A DNA stretch of 39,343 bases from Phallusia fumigata (GCA_008931825.1 QXVZ01026195.1:1-39343); one strand, 5' to 3'. Shown: positions 9,401-16,511, counted from the first letter of the stretch. A program made the numbers and translations. The notes: generated by a model from the sequence alone, not told the origin.

Positions 9401-11233
9401 CATGGTAACGTAAATATCCTATTGACCTGTTGGTTATCGGACTGGGCAAAAATAGGCTTTGGAAATGGGCTGGGGCCCAATAAGGGGTTAAAATAGTCTG
9501 CGGTTCTGGCGGACCCGGGGTGTATTTTGTTTTAGATTAACCGTTTTTGGCGAATCGAACCTAAAGAATTTAACTCTCCTTGCACTTTGCAGTTGTTGTG
9601 ACCCCGTGCCACGCAAAACAGATTTTGGAACATTTCTGCTGCGATCTGCTCTTCACAAAAATCCTCCGGGAACTGGCAAAGAGAGAATCCCTGTTAATCC
9701 GGATCAGCAAGGTATCGCAACGTACACGGTGGGAGAGATGATTTACCTGACCGTTACCCTGGACCTCGGGCCGAGAATGGCGATTTATTCGGACGATGAA
9801 ACGCGGGTTTTGTACCCGACCTTCACAATGTGTTGGTTTTCGCCAGAAAGTGATGGTGGCCAACCTGAAGATAGTCTTGTTATTTACCCTAAGTATGTTT
9901 TTGTTTAAACGACTACACAATATTTTAAAATGTGAAAATCCAATTTTTGTTTAAACGACTACAGAATATTTTAAAATGTGAAAAACCAATCAAACATTTT
10001 TTTTACGCAAAAGCCGAAATTGTACCTATAACTTTTTTATAAAGCCTATTCTAAATTGGACAACTAATTTAGCTCCAAATAATTAACTGTGATATAATTC
10101 ATTTATCAGCGAACATAAGAAGTTTGAGTAATTCAGTCTGCCGCTTTTAACCACTGTTTGCGTCAGCGTGTATGTGCAAAAAAGTTTATGAATCAGCTTT
10201 TTAACGTCAAGCCTATTCAACAGCGACAAGCCTGCCTTTGACGTCTGGGGACCAGAGAACAACCTAAATATGGCGGATATTGGTTTCGAAGTGATTCGGT
10301 GGACAAACTCCGACCTGCAGTTTGTTTATATTCACTGTCAGTTGCAAGTTTACGCGGTAAGTTGCCAATACATCTGGTATGTAGCGAAACGTTTGTCAAG
10401 GAATCTTTTAGTGTAATTGCCCTGTTGGTATACGATGACACCCAACGTGTAAAAAAATTGTAACTAATGCTGGTAAGTCGGCCATGGTGAAAAATCGTTT
10501 TTTGCTACTGCCTGCAACCCTCTAGCATACCATCTTCGGCTCACTCTTGGAGCAAAAAATAACAAGATACGGGCCGGAGACTTCTTTTTGCACATGTCTG
10601 CGGTTTGTAGCTGTGGCTATGACGATTTGAACTGCAGTACAGCAATCCGACGAAATTGGACTTACTCTAAAGCATATCAGGTAACAGACACACTTTTATT
10701 GTTTCAGATGGATCGAACAAAGCGATCAACTGACGACAATGCGGAATACAGTGAGATTGTAGTAAAAGGTCCTGTTCGAATTGTGACTCCACGCAACAGG
10801 ATGGCGCCACCTAGCGCGGACACGGACAGCACGCAAAGTTGGTGGCACAAAATACATCATGTTGTTAAGTTTATCAGAAGTTTGTGGCCTTCTGCTTGGT
10901 GACGAAACGATATTAGAAAATTGAAGGTCATAGCTACGTGTATTTAAAATATTTTGTCATTTTGTAGAATCCCATTTTGTTTGACAAATTGTCATGACGT
11001 TTAAAATGTAGCCCTATACGTGCTACTAACAACCTTTTATTATTTGTTTAAAATATGTGTTTCCAGATGCGAATTCGGATCAACTTTTCACCACTTCCAC
11101 CCCTCTGCTGATTGCATTCGTAATTTTGTTACTTGTATTTGTGGTTGCCATGGTAACTATTGCAAGATTGGATTTGTGCAACTGCCAAAGAGATCCGCGT
11201 GGTGGCAGCACCGGGGCTTTGGATTTCAACTAA
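215..11233 (+). CDS. CCP-CTLD-WAP-like-ZP type I membrane protein gene (3' part, about 25 exons)
   Basis: Gene-level entry; the exons are listed separately. Joining exons by GT..AG sites and reading phase gives one continuous extracellular protein. The order is eight CCP modules, one full C-type lectin domain, a half lectin domain, an RRKR furin-type site, two WAP-like four-disulfide modules, an acidic linker, a Cys-rich module, a ZP domain, an RTKR site, one transmembrane helix and a tail of about 22 residues. All CCP exons are phase 1-1. The first exon seen starts in mid-codon, so the signal peptide and more modules must lie left of the window. By family knowledge, CCPs bind proteins (often complement), CTLDs bind glycans or proteins, and ZP domains polymerise after furin cleavage, as in egg coats. 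A role in cell-surface or egg-coat recognition is inference. The weakest joins are 10356-10526 and the one into the TM exon. Confidence 0.85.
605..829 (+). CDS. CCP exon 2 (unit 1, type b)
   Basis: The acceptor ends TTTTAG and the donor is GTAAGT. The exon is 225 nt, phase 1-1. It encodes a CCP with four Cys and the motif RYGVGQMVEYGCRSGFQLNS. The loop after YKD is the shortest of the three type-b copies (STNANS). A normal start codon is not expected here because this is an internal exon. Confidence 0.88.
1314..1505 (+). CDS. CCP exon 3 (unit 2, type a)
   Basis: The acceptor is ATTTTTAG and the donor is GTAAGT. The exon is 192 nt, phase 1-1, with four Cys and Trp in DDGSWSGEAPTC. It is the second copy of the type-a module; its GSAAHYSC and GYEISG blocks match those at 215 and 2212. 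Confidence 0.9.
1632..1862 (+). CDS. CCP exon 4 (unit 2, type b)
   Basis: The acceptor is a long T tract ending TTAG and the donor is GTAAGT. The exon is 231 nt, phase 1-1. It is the second type-b CCP, with four Cys and Trp. Its loop reads VDQSNANS, two residues longer than the copy at 605. The flanking residues (GWFKLVYKD and SETSNVDLTRYGVGQ) are identical to that copy. Confidence 0.9.
2212..2403 (+). CDS. CCP exon 5 (unit 3, type a)
   Basis: The acceptor is TTTGTTTACAG and the donor is GTAAGT. The exon is 192 nt, phase 1-1, with four Cys and Trp (DDGTWSGDAPTC). It is the third type-a copy. It keeps the same length and phase as the other two, as expected from tandem duplication of a two-exon cassette. 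Confidence 0.9.
2627..2863 (+). CDS. CCP exon 6 (unit 3, type b)
   Basis: The acceptor is GTTTTTTCAG and the donor is GTATGT. The exon is 237 nt, phase 1-1. It is the third type-b CCP, with the longest loop (SIDQSNANS) and DGSWSGSSVQC at the end. Exon length rises 225, 231, 237 across the three copies, always by whole codons. Confidence 0.9.
3302..3520 (+). CDS. CCP exon 7 (divergent, with an extra Cys pair)
   Basis: The acceptor is TACATTTTAG and the donor is GTAAGG. The exon is 219 nt, phase 1-1. It begins near VCPMPRPPRNGYIALC and contains GDVLTYECAVGHTLVG and RRWSFLNPLC. It has six Cys instead of four; the extra pair (LCKSC) probably makes an added disulfide loop. It is not part of the duplicated unit series. 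Confidence 0.85.
3521..4448 (+). other. Intron, 928 bp
   Basis: AT-rich intron between CCP exons 7 and 8. I looked for a further CCP exon (four spaced Cys plus Trp with splice sites) and found none. I see no repeat or RNA gene in it. Confidence 0.6.
4449..4628 (+). CDS. CCP exon 8
   Basis: The acceptor is CTTCTTATTAG. The donor GTTTGT is a weak match but preserves the frame. The exon is 180 nt, phase 1-1. It encodes a compact CCP with GCTINFQISNGFV, RCLDGYKLSS, HCVEDGQWSAS and SCVPV, giving four Cys and Trp. It is the last CCP before the lectin domain. Confidence 0.82.
4875..5040 (+). CDS. C-type lectin domain, exon 1 of 3
   Basis: The acceptor is CGTCTCAG and the donor is GTAAGT; the incoming phase 1 join gives GAA. 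It encodes EDVCSDTTTPYEWLTVGSHL, then LTSWYESVKFCSNIGGWLAT, the first strand and first helix of a CTLD with its first core Cys. An alternative AG at 4860 gives a frame that hits a stop, so 4875 is preferred. The outgoing phase is 2. Confidence 0.8.
5168..5311 (+). CDS. C-type lectin domain, exon 2 of 3
   Basis: The acceptor is TTGTTGCAG and the donor is GTTGTA after AAG. It encodes GKSYWFGLTDKTRESYWMWE followed by KGDLL. This is the classical WIGL-type core strand and the Trp-rich segment of a CTLD. Both the incoming and outgoing phases are 2, which matches the neighbouring exons. Confidence 0.85.
5386..5504 (+). CDS. C-type lectin domain, exon 3 of 3
   Basis: The acceptor is AATTATTTTAG and the donor is GTAAGA. 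It encodes NAPDDDSDCAYIANDVKRSW then NDDHC and CFICEK. The WND motif and the last three core Cys of a CTLD are present. The usual EPN or QPD sugar-specificity motif is absent; the matching stretch is NAPDDD. Calcium-dependent sugar binding is therefore uncertain. Confidence 0.85.
5772..5952 (+). CDS. Half C-type lectin domain exon
   Basis: The acceptor is TTATCTACAG and the donor is GTAAAT. It encodes about 60 residues, including GEIRWLEALARCRSLGGWLI and MSEQEKILARW. This looks like the N-terminal half of a CTLD (first helices and first Cys). The second half (WIGL, WND and later Cys) does not follow; the next exon carries a basic cleavage site instead. It reads as a truncated second lectin module. 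Confidence 0.72.
6137..6234 (+). CDS. Linker exon with RRKR furin-type site
   Basis: The acceptor is TTTCTTTCCTCAG and the donor is GTGTGT. It encodes NQRRKRSNRLSAGQITLVDP. RRKR followed by S is a strong proprotein-convertase consensus. It lies between the lectin part and the WAP-like part, so the mature protein could be cut into an N-terminal recognition chain and a C-terminal ZP chain. Cleavage is inferred. Confidence 0.7.
6347..6520 (+). CDS. WAP-like module 1
   Basis: The acceptor is ACCTGTTCAG and the donor is GTAAGT; phase 1-1. After an acidic, Asn-rich stretch it encodes CGDMC, CSSGQRCSCDDRCGF and VCKP. The C.C...CG..C.P ending resembles the WAP four-disulfide core (CC...CG..C..P), with one Cys-Cys pair spread to C-S-C. 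The family call is approximate. Confidence 0.68.
6840..7142 (+). CDS. WAP-like module 2 plus Thr/Pro-rich linker
   Basis: The acceptor is GTTTTTCTAG and the donor is GTAAGC; 303 nt, phase 1-1. It begins SCCPREWTRRQCDGIKKC and continues CSGDDDCRGHNVCICNGMCG then PTCARP. This is a better WAP-type pattern (D-D-D-C ... C.C...CG..C..P). The second half is a Thr, Ser and Pro-rich spacer (TTTSPAPKTSPPA), likely O-glycosylated. Confidence 0.72.
7143..7446 (+). other. Intron, 304 bp
   Basis: Intron with no further coding or RNA signal that I can support. A weaker AG at 7414 was considered as the acceptor for the next exon; AAAG at 7446 was preferred because it has phase 1. Confidence 0.5.
7447..7617 (+). 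CDS. Acidic linker exon
   Basis: The acceptor is GTTAAAG and the donor is GTATCT; 171 nt, phase 1-1. It encodes a Cys-free, Val and Glu-rich segment (for example MESVANQTVVAADGRQF and SPEMDDVEGLAEVENGG). No domain is recognised. It joins the WAP-like modules to the Cys-rich module. The acceptor is short on pyrimidines, so the left boundary is less sure. Confidence 0.6.
7618..7984 (+). other. Intron, 367 bp
   Basis: AT-rich intron; nothing else seen. Confidence 0.5.
7985..8104 (+). CDS. Cys-rich module exon
   Basis: The acceptor is GGACTTTTGTAG and the donor is GTGAGT; 120 nt, phase 1-1. It encodes about 40 residues with seven Cys (GCVPSPCENDCTCVQSC, then GYFCKPSGEEAFLGRNC). The spacing is loosely like an EGF or TIL module but fits neither well. 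It sits just before the ZP domain, where many ZP proteins carry an EGF-like module. Confidence 0.72.
8105..8443 (+). other. Intron, 339 bp
   Basis: Intron. A stretch around 8195-8280 vaguely resembles a tRNA-derived repeat (GGTTCTAATCC near 8246), but it has no cloverleaf. Confidence 0.4.
8444..8603 (+). CDS. ZP domain exon 1 (ZP-N start)
   Basis: The acceptor is TTGTTTGCAG and the donor is GTGAAC. It encodes PPPYVECRNDSVMVLKVSKS followed by LMLEYNMGISNGVFYVD. A Cys followed by alternating hydrophobic strands is typical of the start of ZP-N. The outgoing phase is 2. Confidence 0.8.
8791..8842 (+). repeat. Short direct repeat beside a splice acceptor
   Basis: AACTTAGCTAAACGATCATA occurs at 8791 and again at 8821, a 30-bp period. 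It lies directly upstream of the acceptor at 8854, so the copies sit in the branch-point region. Confidence 0.85.
8855..8966 (+). CDS. ZP domain exon 2
   Basis: The acceptor is TTCCGTTTCAG and the donor is GTAGGT. It encodes SCQLVEAETQDSFEIMLDLQ then SCGTEQLYTGPAIVYINR, with the second and third ZP-N Cys. The donor at 8967 is chosen because it leaves phase 0, the only phase open in the next exon. Confidence 0.8.
9037..9058. repeat. Perfect 8-bp inverted repeat
   Basis: CAGACTAG at 9037-9044 pairs with CTAGTCTG at 9051-9058 around a 6-nt loop, inside an intron. It is too short for a miRNA precursor. Confidence 0.6.
9257..9369 (+). CDS. ZP domain exon 3 (end of ZP-N)
   Basis: The acceptor is GTTATCTTAG and the donor is GTGAGT. 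It encodes IWWDRLTENGRLSFTKPVAE then VSCAYPTIYHV, supplying the fourth Cys of ZP-N. Only phase 0 is open. The outgoing phase is 2. Confidence 0.8.
9593..9892 (+). CDS. ZP domain exon 4 (linker and ZP-C)
   Basis: The acceptor is CACTTTGCAG and the donor is GTATGT. It is a 300-nt exon with TYTVGEMIYLTVTLDLGPRM, then a tyrosine strand and MCWFSPESDGG. The GE-x-IYL strand and the CW.SP motif are hallmarks of ZP-C. It starts with a CC pair near FCCDPVPRKTDFG. Confidence 0.85.
9898..9990 (+). repeat. Tandem duplication, 46-bp period
   Basis: Two adjacent near-identical copies (TTTTTGTTTAAACGACTACA at 9898 and 9944). They start right after the donor of the ZP exon that ends at 9892. Confidence 0.85.
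10224..10356 (+). CDS. ZP domain exon 5 (ZP-C strand with HC motif)
   Basis: The acceptor is CCTATTCAACAG and the donor is GTAAGT. It encodes FDVWGPENNLNMADIGFEVI then DLQFVYIHCQLQVYA. The VYIHC strand is the classical VYLHC of ZP-C. An in-frame alternative acceptor at 10211 would add four residues. The outgoing phase is 0. Confidence 0.78.
10412..10427 (+). CDS. Candidate 16-nt microexon in ZP-C
   Basis: TGTAATTGCCCTGTTG lies between an AATCTTTTAG acceptor and a GTATAC donor. It starts in phase 0 and ends in phase 1. That is exactly what is needed to join the exon ending at 10356 to the exon starting at 10526. It would add CNCPV, placing Cys just after the HC strand. Without it the frame fails unless a poor acceptor at 10566 is used. 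Confidence 0.4.
10526..10879 (+). CDS. ZP domain last exon with RTKR cleavage site
   Basis: The acceptor is CAACCCTCTAG. It encodes DFFLHMSAVCSCGYDDLNC then MDRTKRSTDDNAEYS. The C-x-C...C ending resembles the CQCC...C end of ZP3-type domains. RTKR-S is the furin site expected between the ZP domain and the TM segment. Two phase-1 donors could lead to the TM exon, at 10838 (GTTGGT) or 10880 (GTTTGT). Unspliced, the frame ends at 10902 with a Trp-rich tail. The 27 nt at 10681-10707 look like an intron but read through in frame. Confidence 0.72.
11067..11233 (+). CDS. Transmembrane and cytoplasmic tail exon, stop codon
   Basis: The acceptor is GTGTTTCCAG; incoming phase 1 gives NANSDQLFTTSTP, then LLIAFVILLLVFVVAMVTI, one clear membrane helix. 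A tail of about 22 residues follows, with CNC just inside the membrane (possible acylation) and no ITAM or ITIM tyrosine. It stops at TAA 11231-11233. I see no AATAAA within the next several hundred bases. Confidence 0.8.
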
Positions 11234-12111
11234 GACAGATTTTTTGTTTTTCTGTTGCAGCGATTATTTTTTCATCTAGTTTCAAGTTTTTGTTCATTTT
11301 TTCGATTACAAAATACACAAAATTCTATTTTTCAAACGTGCTTGTCTGTTTCAAAATGCAGAATTGCCCGTACGCAATGCACGTCACTCAAAAGGACATA
11401 ATTACGAATCGAAGTCGCTCTTCGACTTTTGTGCAGCAGAGTTAAAGTTTTAGGACTTGTAACAACCTCGGTCAGTTCCTTTATAATCTAATTTTATTTC
11501 GTGTAGTACAAAATATTGGCCAGCGTGTTCCACCTGGTAACCTCTGTCCGAAGTTCAGACCCTTAAACTGAATTGCGTTGAGAGAACCGTCTATCTGATA
11601 GTCATGGTTGAAAACCTTCGATAAATTCGCGTTAAGGGCGTACTGGAGGTCGCGGTTCTATTTATATCAAAACAAGCTTTGCGTCGTCTTTGAGAGGCAT
11701 GCGACCACGTCGCGACATAGCAAGGTTTCTCACGCTTCTTCACAAGCCTCTCGCTGTTTAAAGGTGAACTGACATAAATATTTTTCCTGCGATACGCAAG
11801 GTCAAATGGCAACGGTTCATTTTTCGAAGCGTAATACATACTCTACAATAGTTTTAAAAATGTGATTTTGTTTTGATGTTGCAACGCAAGAACTAAGTTT
11901 TTTATGTTTGTAAATCATTGTTCAGCAGATGTGCGGCAAATTGGACTATACTTATTGGCGACTTAGGTGCAGTTAACTAAATTCTAAAACGTAAAAGAGG
12001 TAAAGCAGACATTCGTTACATGACTTTATTTACACCATAATTTAAAAAATTTCCGAAAAAACTCTTTTCGTTTTTCTTTAAAACGCCGCTACGTGTTATG
12101 TGCAACGACAG
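11234..12111 (+). other. 3' UTR and intergenic, no gene recognised
   Basis: AT-rich. It probably begins with the 3' UTR of the ZP gene. Open frames here are not supported by composition or splice sites. Confidence 0.4.
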
Positions 12112-12382
12112 ATCGTTGTGATGCCGGAAACGGTATAATTTACACTTCGTACCACGGCAAAAGCGTCAATTTGACAGATGCGTATGCTTCGCTGGTGGCT
12201 TTGATTACTACACCACTTGAAATGCCAATCACGTTTACTTACCACTTACGGATGCCGCTATGTGCTCACACCTGTGCGTCGATATTTACTGTTAATAAGC
12301 TTAGCGGATTAAGCTCATTGCAAAGTGGCTTAAGACTAACGTGGGAAATAAACAGTCTTGAAGAGATTAATGATGTAACCGG
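12112..12382 (+). CDS. Candidate MAM-like exon 1
   Basis: An AG at 12110-12111 precedes a 271-nt open frame ending at a GTGAGG donor. It encodes RCDAGNGIIYTSYHGKSVNL, then ALITTPLEMPITFTYHLRMP and CASIFTVNKLSG. The L-I/T-T-P-L followed by F-x-YHLRM resembles the core strands of MAM domains (SP.L ... F.YHM). Composition looks coding. No upstream exon or start was found. The family call is tentative. Confidence 0.38.
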
Positions 12383-13539
12383 GTGAGGCCACTTTCGGTA
12401 TCAGTTCCGTTTTTAAGGTCCTGGTAATGGTGGATTTTTTTAGTTTTGGGCAAAATTGACGACGTATTTACAAAACATATGGCCGTGACGCCAAACCGTA
12501 ACCTTTTCGAAATGTTACCTAACAGTTACAATGCCACATTAAGCTTACCTTAGGCACAAAACACCCCCCAAACATTGCAACATAAACCACAACTTATTCA
12601 TAGGGTACAGCAGCGGTGGCACAAATCCGTTAAAAACATTGGACGACTTTAAATTCTTGTGGGTAATTTTGACGTCATATTGATTAATTGAAAGTTGTGA
12701 CGTCACAATACAATTTCTTTGCGTTTCAAATTATGGGTTCCTTTTCGTCTGGTACAGCCTTGAAACGCAGTTGTTTGCGATCGCTTAGTTGTTGCTAATC
12801 CCACAACTAGTGCAAAAGCAGTTCTGCAAAGCACAGCAACGCAAGATTTGCTTTATTCACACATATTTTCACTTAACAGCGACATTTAATATTAGTTTTG
12901 ACATTTAATATTCATTTTGGAGGACTGGCTGAGGGATTGGTGACCGCGTGCTAGCGGGTGACCTCCATATGACCTTGGGGTGACCCTGTATTGGCGATTC
13001 TGCATTACAAGGGATTAACCCAGTTTCCTCCCGGCATGGCACCGGCCTTTGCTAAACAAGTTTGTCAGTAAAAAGGTGATCTGGTGAACTTTCAAGTTCT
13101 TCAACTAATGATAGAGTTGAACTTTGATACTGCTGAAAAAGTGTTGGAAAACTCACTTGGAAACTGCTTTTAAAAATACTTTTTTAGTTTGAGCAGTGTA
13201 GAGGGGTTAGTATTAATTAATCTTCTGCAATGTCCGCGCTAAGTTATAAGATTTTGTTTTTTTCCCCTTTTCAGACCGCAGACTGTTTCAGCAAGTTTTT
13301 GAGGACGTTACGTTAAAACAAACACTTTTAGCGAAATTTATCGGTTTTAGGCTATAGATTAAGATTGATCTTAAGTGTCAGGCTTAAATAAAAGTAAAAT
13401 ACCAATAGTCTATCACCCTGCTGCGCAAAGCTAACATATGATTTTTAACATCACTTCTCTAAAACATGTGGCACCCAATGCATTTGCCATTCGTCCTGAA
13501 TTGTATTTGCACTTTCTTTGAGTATAAATATTTGCAGAG
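12383..13539 (+). other. Intron or intergenic, 1.16 kb
   Basis: Contains two TGACGTCA octamers (12670 and 12698). Around 12920-13060 there is a stretch ending in a GGGATTAACCCAGTTTCCTC-type sequence that may be a dispersed repeat. No confident exon. Confidence 0.35.
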
Positions 13540-13641
13540 CACTTCTCGCCTTGTAAATGCTGTCCAGCGAATCGGTAATGGCCGATTAGCGTTTGTAAAT
13601 TGCTTTGAATTGCGAAGTCGATTTGACTATGCTAAACAAAG
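13540..13641 (+). CDS. Candidate MAM-like exon 2
   Basis: The acceptor is TATTTGCAGAG and the donor is GTTAAT. The phase fits the exon ending at 12382, completing GGC. It encodes VQRIGNGRLAFVNCFELRSR then FDYAKQ. The FDYAK stretch plus the next exon's SGPC resembles the MAM ending (I-x-DD-I...G.C). An alternative AG at 13537 would not keep phase. Confidence 0.33.
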
Positions 13642-13917
13642 GTTAATGGCACTTTGGTTGTCATCGCTTATCACAAAACATAGATTTTGAACCTTTTGCA
13701 AACTATCATATTACAAAGTAGCTGAGGAAAACACTATACCGAATTCGGTGACAATAATATTGTAATTTTGACAATACGTTTTTGATGGTTCAAAATGACG
13801 TATGTTTGGCAAAAAACGTATGTCTGGCGTATTAAAACCCTTACCAGAGAAGTACCCAGACAAAAACACTGATTCTATTTTGATCATTTGAGTAACGGTG
13901 AGGTGGTCTTTTTCAAG

Positions 13918-14095
13918 CGGCCCTTGCAACCAGCGAAAAGCAGCAGACTTGCAAGCAACACTTAAACGCGCCAGCGCCTATGAATTAAACCGTTTGCTAG
14001 CAGTAAACAATCACAACACGTTCTCACAGGTCTTGCCAAGTCCGCTGACGCCCAAGGACAAAGCGAGACCAGGAAATTGGACGCAAGGCAATTAG
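13918..14095 (+). CDS. Candidate MAM-like exon 3, stop codon
   Basis: The acceptor is CTTTTTCAAG and the phase fits the preceding exon. It encodes SGPCNQRKAADLQATLKRAS, then YELNRLLAVNN and a basic tail, with stop TAG at 14093-14095. A possible ATTAAA signal follows at 14225. The helical, Lys/Arg-rich tail is not part of a MAM domain. Three joined phases support a real gene, but it is unproven. Confidence 0.35.
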
Positions 14096-14330
14096 TCCAA
14101 CTTCTGTTGTCCGTTTGTCTGCAACGTTCTTTAATAGAACAATGCTGACAATGCATCCTTGTTCAAGACACAATGCCTGCATTCAACGTGGAAAAGATTA
14201 ACCCTAACTGAAGACAAATGATTAATTAAAAGCAATAACATTGCGTGTTTTACTGCAAAAACTATTCTGTTTGTGACACAGGTATATGTTGATAATACAA
14301 CATTTTGCCTAAATGTATACTAATCATACC

Positions 14331-14558
14331 ACATCAGGCTAAACTGATTAAAAAAAATTATCGCTAAAAACGGTTGGTTTATAAATGTTCGACCGTGAAG
14401 TGAACCCAGCATAGGTCAAACTAACTTTGTCATTTATTAATTCGCGTGGGTCCACTAGGGTGCTGTACAGTGAAAAGAGTTTGTTATCATCAGTAACAAC
14501 GGTACAGGAGTTCGGTGTAATTGCGACGAGTAACATGACACTGTTTCGCTTTCAAACT
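14331..14558 (+). repeat. Duplicated segment, copy 1 (ends at an N)
   Basis: 228 bp, nearly identical to 14560-14786, beginning ACATCAGGCTAAACTGATTA. The two copies are separated only by the N at 14559. They differ at about ten positions by eye. Confidence 0.9.
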
Positions 14559-14559
14559 N

Positions 14560-14786
14560 ACATCAGGCTAAACTGATTAAAAAAAATTATCGCTGAAACG
14601 GTTGGTTTATAAATGTTCGACCATGAAGTGAACCCAACATAGGTCAAACTAACTTTGTCATTTATTAATTCGGGTTGGTCCGCTAGGGTGCTGTACAGTG
14701 AAAAGAGTTTGTTATCATCAGCAACAACGGTACAGGAGTTCGATGTAATTGCGGCGAGTAACATGACACTGTTTCGCTTTCAAACT
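14560..14786 (+). repeat. Duplicated segment, copy 2
   Basis: 227 bp, second copy of 14331-14558, in the same orientation. A single N at the junction suggests two overlapping allelic contig ends left unmerged, not a biological tandem repeat. Confidence 0.9.
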
Positions 14787-16500
14787 TCTACAGTGATTCA
14801 GAGGCGCCTGAACTGACGCCCGTGGTAAAATGCTAACCTTTTGTTTATGGTAACTGGAGAAAATCATGCCACCAAGGGTGACATTCGTGCGGTAATAGAA
14901 CTGTGAAAGACAGGTGCGTGTTAAGGTGAATTCGGGCAAAGATAAGTCTCTCAAACTTTAGACTGGAATGTAAAGAGGAAATTTGTCAGCAAATTTTTGG
15001 GATGATTTGAGCAGTTATAATAAATTTGGTGTTAAATTCATGTGATTCCAAATTTAAACAAACTTGTTCACGCGAAAAGTTTTAAACCGACTGGAAGATT
15101 CGATTTGCAGTGATTCCTTTTCTCACTAACGTTTAGTTTGAGGAATAAAACACCAGCTGTAAGTGAATAAAAAACACACACTTATCTACCTGCTTTGAAA
15201 TCGAACCACCGTTAGGTATCGATGACTAACCGAGACACAAAAAACTTAGATTTTTAAAATGCGGACGTTCCCTGTGCTTAAACCTTAACAAAAAAACTCG
15301 GACAAAGTCTAAGATCAAAAGGTCGCGTGGCACCTGGCCAGACCAGCCTCTTTTCAGCACAACTTCTGTTTACGGGCGAGGCAGCTCAATGTAACCCCTT
15401 AAGGTGAGCAGAGTTAGGCGCCTAACTGTTAGTCGGTTCATTATTTTGACGTTAGAGACTCTTGAATACGATCCATTGCGGCTGGCGGTGGTTCGTATTG
15501 ATAGTCTTTGAATGCTGAATGACGATAATAGTATGGTACATAAGGATCAAGAGTGAAAAACATTTTCTCTGAACTCAAGTGACGTATGCTGCCAAACCTA
15601 TGTACACAATTTACAACATTTTTCGGTGGTAACACCAGGTAAAAACCTTCCATTTTTGGTACTTCTGGGCACGAAGCGTTAAACGATGTTTTTTTTCAGT
15701 ACTAGAACTCAAATTTGTATCAAGGGGCCTTGTTTTAATGACTTATGACTACGCAATGATTTATTAACATTTCTCCCGTCTATTGTAGTGCCGTAATCAA
15801 CTTTTCAGTTAGACCTTGTAAACCAACTCCTACGAATAGGACGTTACGCAATCTGCCCTCCGGACCGCAGCTAATTTTGGTAACTTGGCCCTAATTCTTG
15901 ATGATTCACACCCGAAAAAGCGGATGTTAGAGCGACAGTGGGTTGAAATACCTGAAACACCATCCTACAAAATACAAGTAGCTTCTTTTTTCCTGATATT
16001 GGTATCTAGAATTGCACTAAAAAAACAGGGCTAATGCTTGGGAATATAGGAGATTTTAGGTTACACTTAGCCCTGTAATAATACTTTGGGTGATAGACGG
16101 TACAATTTAACTACATAACAGCCTAATTTTTTTTCATACTGGCTATAGCGAAGCAGGAATAAAATATATGTTTCGAAAGTTAAGATTCGCATATTTACAG
16201 ACTTTCGCAGATTGGGCTAGCCAGAACCTGTCACGCACAAATTTACATGAACTGTGCCAAACCCAGGCTAATGATGTTTCCGTGAAGTAAAAATTGCTCA
16301 AACAATGGACTGAAATTCCACTAAATCTTGTGCAACAAATAGTTCTTCCATGAACTTTTCCCCATGAACAATAGGAGAAAGGCACTTGAACTGAGGTCAC
16401 CTCACCTTATTCTGTCTTCAATCTCAGTCAGGTGTAAAGTATTTCTTGTCACGCACCGACGGTCAGGAAATGATGCTTCGTCTCCCACGCAATAACTTGG
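14787..16500. other. Intergenic, no gene recognised
   Basis: AT-rich DNA. I see no coding exon with good sites and no RNA gene. Confidence 0.4.
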
Positions 16501-16511
16501 CACGCGCGCAG

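Noticed and set aside
11897..11968. Possible upstream exon (MCGKLDYTYWRL) for the MAM-like gene
   Set aside because: Its outgoing phase would join the exon at 12112 in a frame with an immediate stop.
14964..14976. TGGAATGTAAAGA, identical to the first 13 nt of miR-1
   Set aside because: The following bases diverge and the flanks do not fold into a precursor hairpin with a complementary arm.
15180..15240. Minus-strand GGTTCGATTTC, like a tRNA B box
   Set aside because: No T-arm stem, A box or acceptor stem at the right distance.
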